From contig CAJUSZ010000024.1 in the NCBI GenBank assembly GCA_910589425.1, positions 1-39,107 of the forward strand: DNA of 39,107 bases, in the 5' to 3' direction. Each line of letters opens with the position of its first letter. Positions within the stretch are counted from its first letter, which is position 1. This DNA is from an uncultured Muribaculaceae bacterium (lineage in GTDB: Bacteria > Bacteroidota > Bacteroidia > Bacteroidales > Muribaculaceae). The notes below the pieces were generated by a model, which saw nothing but the letters and a program-made list of their open reading frames with translations, was not told where the DNA came from and ran no database searches. The position numbers and the translations under genes were made by a program. Shown here one piece after another: positions 17,510-26,729 of the stretch.

Positions 17510-19885
17510 ATGATTGGATCTATTATAACTGAAGTAAGGGATAGCATAGATTTTAATGAATCCGAGTTGCAGAAAAACTCTCTTGCTTATGTGCCGGCGC
17601 CGGAAGATGTGATATTTCCGATGACGCCGCAGACGCTTGAAGTGTCTGATGAGGCGACGGTTAAAGTTTTACGCCAGGCTTCGGAGGAACATAAGCCGGT
17701 GTTTGTGTGCTACACTCCGGAATCGGTTGATCAATCCAATGCAAAAGGGCGTGCGGGGGTAATCTGCCGGGTGTTGAAACTGCTTGAGATTTCCGAGGGC
17801 AACACAACGGCATTCCTGATGCCCGGCCCGCTTGCTACCATAGAGAGATACATCCGCAAGACACCTCCGGTGAGAGTGATGGCAAAGGTGTATTTCAACA
17901 AGACATCTCAAAACGAAGAGGAAAATGTGGAAATGATGGCGCTCATCCAATCTGTCAAGGATATTTACCTTAAGATTGTAGAGGAGTTCAGCGATGATCC
18001 CAAAGATCTGAAAGCCGGGCTTGAGAGTCTGCCGGATCAGCGTCTCGCCCTTTATTTCATGTGCTGTCATTCCCCATTGTCAGTGGATCAGAAATTCGAT
18101 GTGCTTCAGGCCATTGATTTCAAGCAGCAATGTCTCAATGCAGTGAGATATTTTTCGCAGACCTACCAGCTGATGGGAATAAAAGCGGAGGTGCAGCGTG
18201 CCACACACGAGGAGCTTTCCCGTCAGCAGAGGGAGCATTTCCTGCGTCAGCAGATGCAATCAATTCAGAATGAACTTGGCGGAACCGCAGAGGACGCAGA
18301 GGAAGATGAACTTAAAGCGAGAGCAGAGAAGATGAAATGGCCGCAGTATGCCGCCGACCATTTTGTCAAGGAACTCAAGAAGCTGCAACGTTTCAATATG
18401 CAGAATCCTGAATACTCCATTCAGTATAATTATCTCGACACTTTGTTGAATCTGCCCTGGGATAATTATTCTGAAGACAACTTCGAGCTTGACCACGTGG
18501 AAAAGGTTCTCGATTCAGACCATTATGGTCTGGAGAAAGTGAAGGAAAGGATTCTTGAGCAGGTGGCTGTGTTGAAGCTGAGATCCGACATGAAAGCCCC
18601 TATCCTCTGCCTTTATGGACCGCCGGGAGTAGGGAAAACTTCGCTCGGACGTTCTGTCGCGGCGGCTCTTGGCAGAGAATATTGCCGGGTTTCTCTCGGT
18701 GGACTGCATGATGAGGCCGAGATCCGCGGACACAGGCGCACGTATATAGGAGCCATGCCTGGAAGAATTATATCGGCAATGAAAAACTGCGGCACAAGCA
18801 ATCCGGTGTTTGTCCTTGACGAGATCGATAAAATCGGACGTGATTTCAAAGGAGATCCATCCACAGCACTTCTTGAGGTGCTTGATCCTGAACAGAATGT
18901 GCGTTTCCACGACAACTATATAGACGTAGACTATGATCTGTCGAAAGTTTTGTTCATAGCCACCGCCAATGATCTTTCCACAATTTCCCGCCCGCTTCTC
19001 GACAGGATGGAGCTGGTGAATATCTCCGGTTATGTAACCGAGGAAAAAGAGCAGATAGCACTGAGGCATTTGGTGGACAGGCAACTCGCCGAACATGGTT
19101 TTTCCGATAAGGAGATCTCGTTTTCTTCTGATGCCATACGCTATCTGATCGACAGGCACACGCATGAATCAGGCGTGAGACAGCTTGATAAGGTTATTGC
19201 GCGCGTATTGCGCAAAATCGCGAGACTGAAGGCTTCGGGCAAGGAGTTCCCTGTGGAACTGACACAGTCGGATATTGCCGGACTTCTCGGTTCTCCCGAA
19301 GTCAACCCGGAGAAATATGAGAATAATGACATACCCGGGGTAGTTACGGGACTTGCATGGACCCAGGCTGGAGGAGAGATATTGTTTGTGGAATCAGCGC
19401 TGTCCGATGGGAAAGGCGAGACACTCTCATTGACGGGAAATCTCGGAGATGTCATGAAAGAATCTGCCACCATCGCCTACAAGTATATAAAGACCCATGC
19501 CGCGGAGCTTGGGATAGACGCGACTTCAATAAGAGGGAAAGACGTCCATATACATGTGCCGGAAGGTGCTATACCCAAAGACGGCCCTTCTGCCGGCATC
19601 ACTATGATCACATCGCTGGCGTCTTCGTTCACCAGACGTAAGGTTAGGGATAAACTGGCTATGACTGGAGAAATAACCTTGCGTGGAAGAATAACACCGG
19701 TCGGAGGCATAAAGGAAAAGATCCTTGCCGCCAAGCGGGCAGGCATTTCCGACATAATCCTATGCAATCAGAATCGGAAAGATGTAGAGGAGATTCCTTC
19801 CGCCTATCTTGAAGGATTGTCGTTCCATTATTTCGACCGTATATCGGAAGCCTTGTCGTTTGCACTTTTACCGAAAGAATCTTGA
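17510..19885 (+). CDS. lon: ATP-dependent protease Lon
   Basis: Cytoplasmic AAA+ serine protease that degrades misfolded and regulatory proteins; 791 residues. N-terminal LAN substrate-binding domain about residues 30-230, then a helical linker (QQREHFLRQQMQSIQNELG). In the ATPase, Walker A is GPPGVGKTS at about 370-378 and Walker B is VFVLDEIDKI. The C-terminal peptidase carries catalytic Ser694 in KDGPSAG and Lys of the GGIKEK motif (about 737). Length is typical for LonA. The stop is two bases before the ATG of rlmD, so it heads a tight five-gene plus-strand series. Confidence 0.97.
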   Translation: MIGSIITEVRDSIDFNESELQKNSLAYVPAPEDVIFPMTPQTLEVSDEATVKVLRQASEEHKPVFVCYTPESVDQSNAKGRAGVICRVLKLLEISEGNTTAFLMPGPLATIERYIRKTPPVRVMAKVYFNKTSQNEEENVEMMALIQSVKDIYLKIVEEFSDDPKDLKAGLESLPDQRLALYFMCCHSPLSVDQKFDVLQAIDFKQQCLNAVRYFSQTYQLMGIKAEVQRATHEELSRQQREHFLRQQMQSIQNELGGTAEDAEEDELKARAEKMKWPQYAADHFVKELKKLQRFNMQNPEYSIQYNYLDTLLNLPWDNYSEDNFELDHVEKVLDSDHYGLEKVKERILEQVAVLKLRSDMKAPILCLYGPPGVGKTSLGRSVAAALGREYCRVSLGGLHDEAEIRGHRRTYIGAMPGRIISAMKNCGTSNPVFVLDEIDKIGRDFKGDPSTALLEVLDPEQNVRFHDNYIDVDYDLSKVLFIATANDLSTISRPLLDRMELVNISGYVTEEKEQIALRHLVDRQLAEHGFSDKEISFSSDAIRYLIDRHTHESGVRQLDKVIARVLRKIARLKASGKEFPVELTQSDIAGLLGSPEVNPEKYENNDIPGVVTGLAWTQAGGEILFVESALSDGKGETLSLTGNLGDVMKESATIAYKYIKTHAAELGIDATSIRGKDVHIHVPEGAIPKDGPSAGITMITSLASSFTRRKVRDKLAMTGEITLRGRITPVGGIKEKILAAKRAGISDIILCNQNRKDVEEIPSAYLEGLSFHYFDRISEALSFALLPKES

Positions 19886-19887
19886 TC

Positions 19888-21339
19888 ATGGCAAGAAAAA
19901 AGAAAGAACTGCCCCTTCTTGAGGGCGTAAAGATAACAGGAGTAGCGGCCGAGGGTAAGGCGATCGCAAAACTTAAGATGTCTCCTTCAGATGAGAGTGA
20001 GATGGTTGTTTTCATACCGTATGGCGCTCCTGGAGATATTGCCGATGTAAAGATCGACAGGCGCAAAAGAAGATTTGCAGAAGGCCACATTGTCAATCTG
20101 ATTGAGCCGTCGGCGTGTCGCACGGAGCCGAGGTGCGGGCATTTCGGCACTTGCGGAGGATGCAAATGGCAGCATCTTCCATACAGCGTTCAACTCGAGT
20201 GCAAGCAGAAACAGGTGGAGGACGCCCTGACTCGAATCGCCAAAGTGGAGATTCCCGCGATATTGCCGATCAAGGGATCTGAGGAAATCTGGTGCTACAG
20301 GAATAAGATGGAGTATACCTTTTCCGATAAAAAGTGGCGTTCATGGGAAGACATAAGATCAGGACGAGAGTTTGATGATTCGGGCAATGCTCTCGGCTTT
20401 CATATTCCCGGAGCATTCGACAAGGTGCTTCATATCGAAAGCTGCCATTTGCAGGACAAGGCCGGAGATGACATACGCAATTTCATTTTCGGGTATGCTG
20501 AACGTAAGGGATATTCTTTCTATAACCTTAGGGAGAACCATGGTTTTCTCCGGACTATGATGTTGAGGATCGCGTCGACCGGTCAGTCGATGGTGGTGGT
20601 TTCATTCGGGGAAGATGATAAGGATAAGATACACGATGTGATGTCGGCTCTATCGGAAAAATTTCCGGCTATCACTTCGCTGCTGTATGTGGTCAATACA
20701 AAGCTCAATGACACGATAGGGGATCTTGAGGTTGTCGCATTCAAAGGGAACGATTACATAGAGGAGGAGATGGAAGGACTCCGCTTCCGGATAAATGCGA
20801 AGTCGTTCTATCAGACCAATTCACGTCAGGCACATGAATTATACAGCATCGCCAGATCTATGGCCGGTCTTGACGTCATGCAACTGGAAGATAGTAGACC
20901 CGTGGTATACGACCTTTATACCGGAACCGGTACAATAGCGAACTTTGTGGCCCGGAATGCCCGGAAAGTCGTAGGGATAGAGTATGTGCCGGAAGCGATA
21001 GAGGATGCGAAGCTCAATTCGCGTGTGAACGGAATAGAAAACACCATATTCTATTCTGGCGATATGAAAGATATTCTTACAGACAGCTTCATCCTCAGGC
21101 ATGGACATCCGGATGTGATGATAATTGATCCACCCAGAGCCGGTATGCATCCGGATGTGGTCGAGACCATCCTTCGTGCCGAACCCAGACTCATCGTTTA
21201 TGTGAGCTGTAATCCTGCGACACAGGCCAGGGATATCGAGATTCTGGATGCGAAGTACAGGGTAGAGGCAGTGCAGCCGGTGGATATGTTTCCCCATACC
21301 CATCATGTAGAGAATGTAGTAAAACTTTCATTAAAATGA
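19888..21339 (+). CDS. rlmD: 23S rRNA (uracil-5-)-methyltransferase, RumA/RlmD type
   Basis: Methylates uracil C5 in 23S rRNA (U1939 in E. coli numbering for RlmD). From the ATG at 19888 the protein has 483 residues. The TRAM RNA-binding domain occupies about residues 10-70. Four cysteines (77, 83, 89 and 92, ending CGGCKWQ) fit a [4Fe-4S] cluster site. The methyltransferase domain contains DLYTGTGTIANF and the catalytic cysteine in VSCNPATQARD. An in-frame TTG at 19882 overlaps the lon stop, but the ATG followed by a basic stretch (ARKKKEL) is the better start. The stop overlaps the next ATG. Bacteroidota often have paralogues with different uridine targets, so the exact site is not certain. 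Confidence 0.9.
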   Translation: MARKKKELPLLEGVKITGVAAEGKAIAKLKMSPSDESEMVVFIPYGAPGDIADVKIDRRKRRFAEGHIVNLIEPSACRTEPRCGHFGTCGGCKWQHLPYSVQLECKQKQVEDALTRIAKVEIPAILPIKGSEEIWCYRNKMEYTFSDKKWRSWEDIRSGREFDDSGNALGFHIPGAFDKVLHIESCHLQDKAGDDIRNFIFGYAERKGYSFYNLRENHGFLRTMMLRIASTGQSMVVVSFGEDDKDKIHDVMSALSEKFPAITSLLYVVNTKLNDTIGDLEVVAFKGNDYIEEEMEGLRFRINAKSFYQTNSRQAHELYSIARSMAGLDVMQLEDSRPVVYDLYTGTGTIANFVARNARKVVGIEYVPEAIEDAKLNSRVNGIENTIFYSGDMKDILTDSFILRHGHPDVMIIDPPRAGMHPDVVETILRAEPRLIVYVSCNPATQARDIEILDAKYRVEAVQPVDMFPHTHHVENVVKLSLK

Positions 21340-22022
21340 AGATACTTGTAATAGTGGCGATGCAGAAAGAGCTTGATTTGTTTCTGCCGCTGCTGGAGAA
21401 TGTTGAAGAATTTGAAATTCAGGGACACAGGTACCATAGAGGCAATATCGGCGGTCATCATGTAACGCTCGGAAAGTGCGGTATAGGCAAAGTTAACTCC
21501 GCCATTTCCACATTGCGTCTAATCCAGAGTGAGCATCCTGATCTGGTTGTCAATTCAGGTGTTGCAGGAGGTGCTGCTGAAGACATTCATCCTTTGGATG
21601 TGGTTGTTGCCAATGCTGTCGCTTATCATGACGTATGGTGTGGACCAGGCACTCAATATGGGGCGGCTGACGGATTTCCCGTCAGAATGCATCCTGACGG
21701 GGATATAGTCAACAAAGCTGTGGAAGCTATCCCTGGAGTCAGAAAAGGCCTTATATGCAGTGGGGACCAGTTTATCGACAACCCGCAGAAAGTCGATGAG
21801 ATATGGCGCAGATTCCCGGACGTACTCGCTGTTGACATGGAATCCGCGTCAGTGCTTCAGACGTGCATTTCGGAAGGAGTCAGGTGTGCTGTGCTGAGGG
21901 TTATAAGCGATTCTCCCCGGGCCGGGGAAAGCTTCGGGCAATATGTTAATTTCTGGGAGGATGCACCCAAGGCCACTTTTGAGGCGCTGTCCGTTCTGCT
22001 GCGGAGACTTTCCGAGGAATGA
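21336..22022 (+). CDS. mtnN: 5'-methylthioadenosine/S-adenosylhomocysteine nucleosidase
   Basis: Cleaves MTA and SAH, the by-products of SAM-dependent reactions, to adenine and a thioribose; 228 residues. Family features seen are MKILVIVAMQKELDLFLPLL at the start, GKCGIGKVNSA, NSGVAGG, GDQFI and the catalytic region AVDMESASVLQ (Glu and Asp of the purine site lie around here and at RVISDSP). The ATG overlaps the rlmD stop (ATGA), so translation is coupled. The link with an upstream SAM-dependent methyltransferase that yields SAH makes sense metabolically, although it may be coincidence. Confidence 0.92.
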   Translation: MKILVIVAMQKELDLFLPLLENVEEFEIQGHRYHRGNIGGHHVTLGKCGIGKVNSAISTLRLIQSEHPDLVVNSGVAGGAAEDIHPLDVVVANAVAYHDVWCGPGTQYGAADGFPVRMHPDGDIVNKAVEAIPGVRKGLICSGDQFIDNPQKVDEIWRRFPDVLAVDMESASVLQTCISEGVRCAVLRVISDSPRAGESFGQYVNFWEDAPKATFEALSVLLRRLSEE

Positions 22023-22023
22023 T

Positions 22024-22926
22024 ATGCTTACCAAGACAACTGTAAAGACTTTCATGCTTCCCGCGGCAATGGCTGCGGGAGCGCTTCTATATAAGTGGAT
22101 GGGATATGTAACTTTTCTCTCACCATATCTCATCTTTGTGATGTTGACGATCACATATTGCAAAGTGAAGCCGTCTGAGTTCAAACCCGGACGCTTCCAA
22201 TGGATGCTTCTGCTTGTGCAGATGGTTCTGGCTTCGGTCGTGTATGCTTCCTTGTCTGTGTGGAACAGAACGCTTGCCGAGGGGGTGTTCATCTGTGTGT
22301 TTATCCCTACGGCAACGGCTGCACCGGTTATTACAGGCATGCTCGGCGGCAGCATATCCAGACTTGCCACATATTCTCTCTTGTGCAATGTGTTTGTCGC
22401 TGTTGTCGGTCCGCTCGTTCTTGCAGCCATCGGGGAGCATCCGGAAATGACATTTGTCGAGAGTTTCATGATTATATGCCGGAATGTGTTCCCGCTTCTG
22501 ATTCTGCCTATAATCACTGCGTTGGTCATGGAACGGTTTGCCCGGGGTGTCCATGACTGGCTGATGCGCCGGCAGGAACTGTCTTTCTATATCTGGGCGG
22601 TTTCGCTGTTTATTGTCGTCGGAAGTTCAGTCAGTTTTGCAATAAACAAGTTTACTCCTGATAAGACGCTGACTATGATCCTGCTCGCTGCCGGTGCATT
22701 GGTCGTATGCATGTTGCAGTTCATGATTGGCCGCAGGGTAGGCCGTGCATACGGCGATACTGTCAGCGGAGGGCAAGGTCTGGGTCAGAAAAACACCCTG
22801 CTTGCAATCTGGATAGCGCTTACGTATCTGAATCCGATATCGTCAATCGCACCGGCTGCATACGTGGCATGGCAGAATATAATCAATTCATGGCAGTTGA
22901 TCCGTCATGGGAGGAAATCTTCATAA
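22024..22926 (+). CDS. Bile acid:sodium symporter (BASS/SBF-like) family transporter
   Basis: Polytopic inner-membrane protein of 300 residues with about nine or ten hydrophobic segments. The motif region FIPTATAAPVITGMLGGSIS and the crossed pattern of helices resemble the SBF-like fold of secondary sodium symporters; a substrate cannot be deduced. The ATG at 22024 follows the mtnN stop by one base. A longer in-frame reading from 21943 would overlap the nucleosidase by 80 bases and has an arginine- and cysteine-rich non-membrane lead, so it is rejected. The gene is co-transcribed between mtnN and tsaC. Confidence 0.75.
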   Translation: MLTKTTVKTFMLPAAMAAGALLYKWMGYVTFLSPYLIFVMLTITYCKVKPSEFKPGRFQWMLLLVQMVLASVVYASLSVWNRTLAEGVFICVFIPTATAAPVITGMLGGSISRLATYSLLCNVFVAVVGPLVLAAIGEHPEMTFVESFMIICRNVFPLLILPIITALVMERFARGVHDWLMRRQELSFYIWAVSLFIVVGSSVSFAINKFTPDKTLTMILLAAGALVVCMLQFMIGRRVGRAYGDTVSGGQGLGQKNTLLAIWIALTYLNPISSIAPAAYVAWQNIINSWQLIRHGRKSS

Positions 22927-22953
22927 TAATCCGTTTAAACAAGCGCTAAAACT

Positions 22954-23559
22954 ATGGAAAGAATCAGATTGTGGGAGAATGGCATAAGTGATGATCAGGT
23001 GAGAACTGTGGTCGAATCTCTCAGGAATGGGGCTGTTATAATATGGCCCACGGACACAATATACGGCATCGCGTGCGACGCTTTAAATCCTAAGGCGATA
23101 GACAGAATATGCCGTCTGAAGAGATTGAATCCTGACAAGAACCTGCTTTCCATTGTATGTTCAGACATATCGCAGGCGTCGGAATATGCCCGTATCGAGA
23201 ATAAGGCTTTCAAATTGATGAAGAATAATGTGCCGGGACCATATACTTTTATATTGAAGGCCGCTTCCCGCCTGCCCAATGTGTTCAAAGGGAGAAAGAC
23301 AGTAGGAATCAGGATCCCGGACTATTTCCCTGCGAGAAAAATTGCGGAGATGCTCGGAAATCCGCTATTGAATGCGTCGGTTGACTTTGATGACGATGAT
23401 TATGCACGTTCTCCCGAGTTGATCGAGGAAGCCTACAGCGGACAGTGTGATATGCTGCTTCTTGGTCCGGAGGGGAGAACCACTCCTTCTACAATAATCG
23501 ATTGCACCGGGTCTGATTTCAAGATAGTCAGACAGGGAGCCGGCACAATAGACTTTTAG
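22954..23559 (+). CDS. tsaC: L-threonylcarbamoyladenylate synthase (YrdC/Sua5 family)
   Basis: Makes threonylcarbamoyl-AMP from threonine, bicarbonate and ATP for the t6A37 modification of ANN-decoding tRNAs. The protein has 201 residues and is a single YrdC-like domain: WPTDTIYGIACDALN (about residues 31-45), CRLKRLNPDKNLLSIVC and the C-terminal STIIDCTGSDFKIVRQGAG. No Sua5 C-terminal domain is present, so this is the short TsaC form. It starts 27 bases after the transporter and ends in front of a strong convergent terminator. Confidence 0.9.
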   Translation: MERIRLWENGISDDQVRTVVESLRNGAVIIWPTDTIYGIACDALNPKAIDRICRLKRLNPDKNLLSIVCSDISQASEYARIENKAFKLMKNNVPGPYTFILKAASRLPNVFKGRKTVGIRIPDYFPARKIAEMLGNPLLNASVDFDDDDYARSPELIEEAYSGQCDMLLLGPEGRTTPSTIIDCTGSDFKIVRQGAGTIDF

Positions 23560-23580
23560 ATTCAAAAACACTCTAAAAAA

Positions 23581-23620
23581 TCAAAGCCCTGAAGAACTCC
23601 AGTTGTCTTCAGGGCTTTGA
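23581..23620. terminator. Bidirectional terminator between tsaC and the M13 peptidase gene
   Basis: A perfect 15-bp inverted repeat (23581-23595 with 23606-23620) has a 10-base loop. The left flank is an A-run (aaaaaa at 23575-23580), giving a U-tract for the minus-strand transcript. The convergent genes end at 23559 and 23647. Confidence 0.88.
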
Positions 23621-23646
23621 TAACTATTGGATAACCGAAGAGTCTG

Positions 23647-25689
23647 TTACCAGATGATCACACGTTCTGAAGCGGGGCGGAACATCGGCTGTCCCTCTTT
23701 TACGCCGAATGCCTCGAAGAACGGTTCGATGTTGCGGAGAGATACGTTTACTCTGTTTTCACCGAGAGAATGGACATCGCTCGTTGTCAGCGAACGGATC
23801 TCCTCAGGACGGGTATTCTGTGCCCACAGGTTGGCGAAATTCATATAGAATACCTGAGCTGGAGAAAATCCCTCAATTTTTGCTTCTTCTGAATTGATAT
23901 CGACACCTTTTTTATCCTGAGAGTCCTTGAATGCGGTCATTGCTATGCGCAGGCCACCCTGGTCGGCGATATTTTCACCGAGAGTGTATTGTCCGTTGGC
24001 ATGGAGGCCGGGAAGAACTTCGATTTCTGAGAACTGATCGACCAGACCCTGGGTGAGTGTCTTGAATGCTTCCGCATCCTCAGGCTTCCACCAGTTGACC
24101 ATGTTGCCGTCGGCATCGAAATTGCATCCCTGGTCATCAAATCCGTGGGTGAGTTCGTGGCCTATCACGACGCCGATTCCTCCGTAGTTTTCGGCATCGG
24201 ACGATTCGGGATCATAGAAAGGAGCCTGAAGTATGCCTGCCGGGAACACGATCTCATTATATACAGGATTGTAATATGCGTTGATTGTCTGCGGTGTCAT
24301 TCCCCATTCGGAGCGGTCTACGGGTTTTCCCCATTTTGCCAGCGACTGTTTGACGGCCCACATTTTAGCATTGTGTGCGTTCTCGTAGTATGTGAGGGCA
24401 GGATCGATCTCCAGCTCGGAATAGTCTTTCCATTTGTCGGGATAGCCGATCTTGACAGTGATGGCATTGAGTTTCTTGAGAGCCTGAAGCTTTGTGTCGT
24501 CGCTCATCCAGGGGAGGTGAAGGATGTGTTTGCCGAGAGCTGTGCGTAGATTCTCTACAAGGCCTTTCATGTATTCCTTCGAAGATTCGGGGAAATACTG
24601 GTTCACGTAAAGCTCGCCGACAGCTTCTCCAAGGAATCCTTCTGTAACACCGAGCGCACGCTTCCATCTTGGACGCTGCTGCTTGACACCACTGAGTACC
24701 TTGTTGAACTCGAATGATGCATTGGTGAAATCATCACTCAGGAAAGGGGCAGCCTGACTTACGTATTCCCAGAGGTAGAGGTCTTTTTTCTCACGATCAG
24801 TGAGCGAAGCCATGAGGTTGTCTCCCTGTTTTGCGGTGTTGATTGTTGTTACGATGATCTTTTCGGGAGTGTCTATTCCCATAGTCTCGATAAAGAAGCG
24901 GTCCCAGGGGAAATGGGGGAGCATCTCTTTTACCTGATCGATAGAGCGGACATTATACATGGCTGGAATATTCCGGCTTTCCTCACGAGTCCAGGTGGAA
25001 TCGGCTATCAAAGTCTCTATCTTCAGGACATTCTTTGCTATGCGGTTGGCATCGGACTTTTTGTATCCTGCCAGTGTCATCATTTTTGTGATGAGTTTCT
25101 GGTAGGCATTGCGCACCTCATTGTTGCGTTTGTCATTCTTGAGGTAATAATCACGGTCTCCAAGGCCAAGTCCGGGGCCTTCGACATACATTGAAAGAAC
25201 CTGGGAATTTGCAAGATCTTCCGATGGGCCTCCTCCGATGAGCGGAGATCCATAGAATTTGTGCATCCAGAGGAACAGATCGGTCATTTCCTCAGGTTTT
25301 GCCGATTCGATTTTTTTCAGATCTGCCTGAATAGGTTTGGCTCCGAGCTGATTGCGCCTTACGGAGTCCATCGACGCTTCATAGAGGGCTGCGATCTTAT
25401 AGGCGTTTGTGCCTGGCTGAGGGTTGGTTGCGGCAAGGCCGGTAACGATTCTGCGCACACGGTTGTTGCTCGAATCGCTGAGAATGTTGAACTGACCGTA
25501 GCGGGAATATTCGTCGGTCAGCGGATTTGCGTCCTGCCATTTTTTATTGACATGATGATAAAAGTCGGTGCCTGCCGGGATCTCTTTTGTGATTCCATTG
25601 GCACTCAGACTTTTCAGATGCTCGTTTGCCTGTGCGCCTAAAGCGACTGTTCCGGCGGCAAGAAGGAAGAGCGTGCTGGTAAGTTTCAT
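23647..25689 (-). CDS. pepO: M13 family zinc metallopeptidase (neprilysin/PepO-like), exported
   Basis: Periplasmic or secreted endopeptidase that cleaves small peptides; 680 residues. The signal peptide is MKLTSTLFLLAAGTVALGAQA with likely cleavage near residue 21. The N-terminal M13 domain begins FYHHVNKKWQD. The zinc motif is HELTH at about 511-515, and the third ligand is Glu572 in GENIADQGG. The family NAxY substrate-binding motif appears as NAYYNP at about 470-475. The chain ends with RVIIW, close to the CxVW end of the family, but the cysteine is replaced by Val/Ile, as is common in Bacteroidota. The gene lies 45 bases behind the XRE regulator gene; no consensus promoter was found in that gap. 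Confidence 0.93.
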   Translation of the reverse strand: MKLTSTLFLLAAGTVALGAQANEHLKSLSANGITKEIPAGTDFYHHVNKKWQDANPLTDEYSRYGQFNILSDSSNNRVRRIVTGLAATNPQPGTNAYKIAALYEASMDSVRRNQLGAKPIQADLKKIESAKPEEMTDLFLWMHKFYGSPLIGGGPSEDLANSQVLSMYVEGPGLGLGDRDYYLKNDKRNNEVRNAYQKLITKMMTLAGYKKSDANRIAKNVLKIETLIADSTWTREESRNIPAMYNVRSIDQVKEMLPHFPWDRFFIETMGIDTPEKIIVTTINTAKQGDNLMASLTDREKKDLYLWEYVSQAAPFLSDDFTNASFEFNKVLSGVKQQRPRWKRALGVTEGFLGEAVGELYVNQYFPESSKEYMKGLVENLRTALGKHILHLPWMSDDTKLQALKKLNAITVKIGYPDKWKDYSELEIDPALTYYENAHNAKMWAVKQSLAKWGKPVDRSEWGMTPQTINAYYNPVYNEIVFPAGILQAPFYDPESSDAENYGGIGVVIGHELTHGFDDQGCNFDADGNMVNWWKPEDAEAFKTLTQGLVDQFSEIEVLPGLHANGQYTLGENIADQGGLRIAMTAFKDSQDKKGVDINSEEAKIEGFSPAQVFYMNFANLWAQNTRPEEIRSLTTSDVHSLGENRVNVSLRNIEPFFEAFGVKEGQPMFRPASERVIIW

Positions 25690-25734
25690 GAAAAATTTGT
25701 GGTTTATTGATTGTTATTATGAATAATAATATTT

Positions 25735-25968
25735 TTAATCCGGATCTGTTTTTCTCTCAGTTGTGTCAGGACGGTATTCGAGTATATCTCCTGGTTGGCA
25801 ATCGAGTATTTCACAGATATTGACCAGAGAGGAGAACCGTATCGCTTTCGCCTTGCCTGTTTTGAGAATCGACAGATTTGATGGTGTGATGCCCATGCGC
25901 TCGGCAAGATCTCCGAGCGATATCTTTCGTCGCGCCATCATAACGTCGAGATTTACTATTATCGGCAT
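25735..25968 (-). CDS. Short XRE-family (YozG-like) transcriptional regulator
   Basis: DNA-binding helix-turn-helix protein of 77 residues. The Cro/CI fold is clear: KISLGDLAERMGITPSNLSI at about residues 15-34, then KAKAIRFSSLVNICEILDCQ and the end motif PGDILEYRPD. The N-terminus MPIIVNLDVMMARR is typical of the short single-domain regulators that pair with DUF2975 membrane proteins; such a partner is encoded 43 bases upstream. The pair probably forms a small operon in which the membrane protein controls or senses for the regulator, but the target is unknown. Confidence 0.88.
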   Translation of the reverse strand: MPIIVNLDVMMARRKISLGDLAERMGITPSNLSILKTGKAKAIRFSSLVNICEILDCQPGDILEYRPDTTERKTDPD

Positions 25969-26011
25969 AGCTGTGGGTTTGGGCGTTTAAGTCGGTAGAC
26001 GATGGATTTGA

Positions 26012-26671
26012 TCAGATTGTGAGATCCTGCTCTTTTTGCATCTCAAGGCCGCGTCGCCATATTGACGCGAGCATGAGTGAGAAGAAACCGAGCATCAGGT
26101 CAGACATTGGTGGAATCCAGGCCGGAGAGAGTGTGTAGAACTGAGTGTCTGCGTGAATTTTGCTTATAATCATACTCTCTGTAAGTCCCTCGCAGATATG
26201 GAATAAGCTTGCTATAAGAAGCAGATAGCCAATCTTTGCCAGTCTTTTGGCGTTGTATGCATCGAAAACTATCCCTTTGTTGATGCTGATGATCAGTTTT
26301 ATGAACTGGATCATCAGTATGACTGTGATGCACAAGATGGCCAGATTTAGAATGAGGCGGGCTACATAAGGCCAGATCAATCCGTTTGATACGGATGTCA
26401 TTATGACACCGCGCGAATATACTACCGGATATGACTTGCCATTCCCAGCCTTTATTGAGTCCTGCGGTTCGATCAGTGTGGACTTGGTAGGCTCAAATGC
26501 TATCTCGACAGGAATGAAGTCGGTTTCCATGCTTTCTTCTTCGGCTTCATACCCTGCCGTAAAGCCATAACTGAATGCTTTCCCGAACTGGTAGATAGGG
26601 ATGGATACGCCTGCGGCCATTATGAGAAGGATAAGGGCGCAGAGAAGATTGATTCCTGTATATTGCTTCAC
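26012..26671 (-). CDS. DUF2975 family membrane protein
   Basis: Integral membrane protein of 219 residues with four hydrophobic segments: about residues 8-28 (INLLCALILLIMAAGVSIPI), 100-125, 143-163 and 190-205. A periplasmic-looking, acidic loop of roughly 65 residues follows the first helix (YEAEEESMETDFIPVEIAFE). This layout and the neighbouring YozG-type regulator fit DUF2975. The biochemical role is unknown. It is the first gene of its unit and has a good promoter 27 bases upstream. Confidence 0.8.
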   Translation of the reverse strand: MKQYTGINLLCALILLIMAAGVSIPIYQFGKAFSYGFTAGYEAEEESMETDFIPVEIAFEPTKSTLIEPQDSIKAGNGKSYPVVYSRGVIMTSVSNGLIWPYVARLILNLAILCITVILMIQFIKLIISINKGIVFDAYNAKRLAKIGYLLLIASLFHICEGLTESMIISKIHADTQFYTLSPAWIPPMSDLMLGFFSLMLASIWRRGLEMQKEQDLTI

Positions 26672-26697
26672 CGGAGTCTGTGTTGTTTATTCGAACA

Positions 26698-26729
26698 CAA
26701 AGTTAATCTGATTGTTTGAATTATCCAAA
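26698..26729 (-). promoter_or_regulatory. Promoter for the DUF2975-XRE unit
   Basis: On the minus strand, TTTG (26726-26729) is followed after 20 bases by TAACTTTG (26698-26705), a close fit to the Bacteroidota consensus. The leader to the DUF2975 start is short, about 20 nt. The -33 element abuts the last codon of menF. Confidence 0.7.

Noticed and set aside
18515..19165. 216-residue minus-strand frame inside lon
   Set aside because: It is antisense to the conserved AAA+ domain of Lon and carries no recognisable motif, promoter or neighbour logic.
21943..22023. Longer start for the SBF-like transporter
   Set aside because: It would overlap the nucleosidase gene by 80 bases and add an Arg/Cys-rich lead with no counterpart in the family. 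The ATG one base after the mtnN stop is natural.
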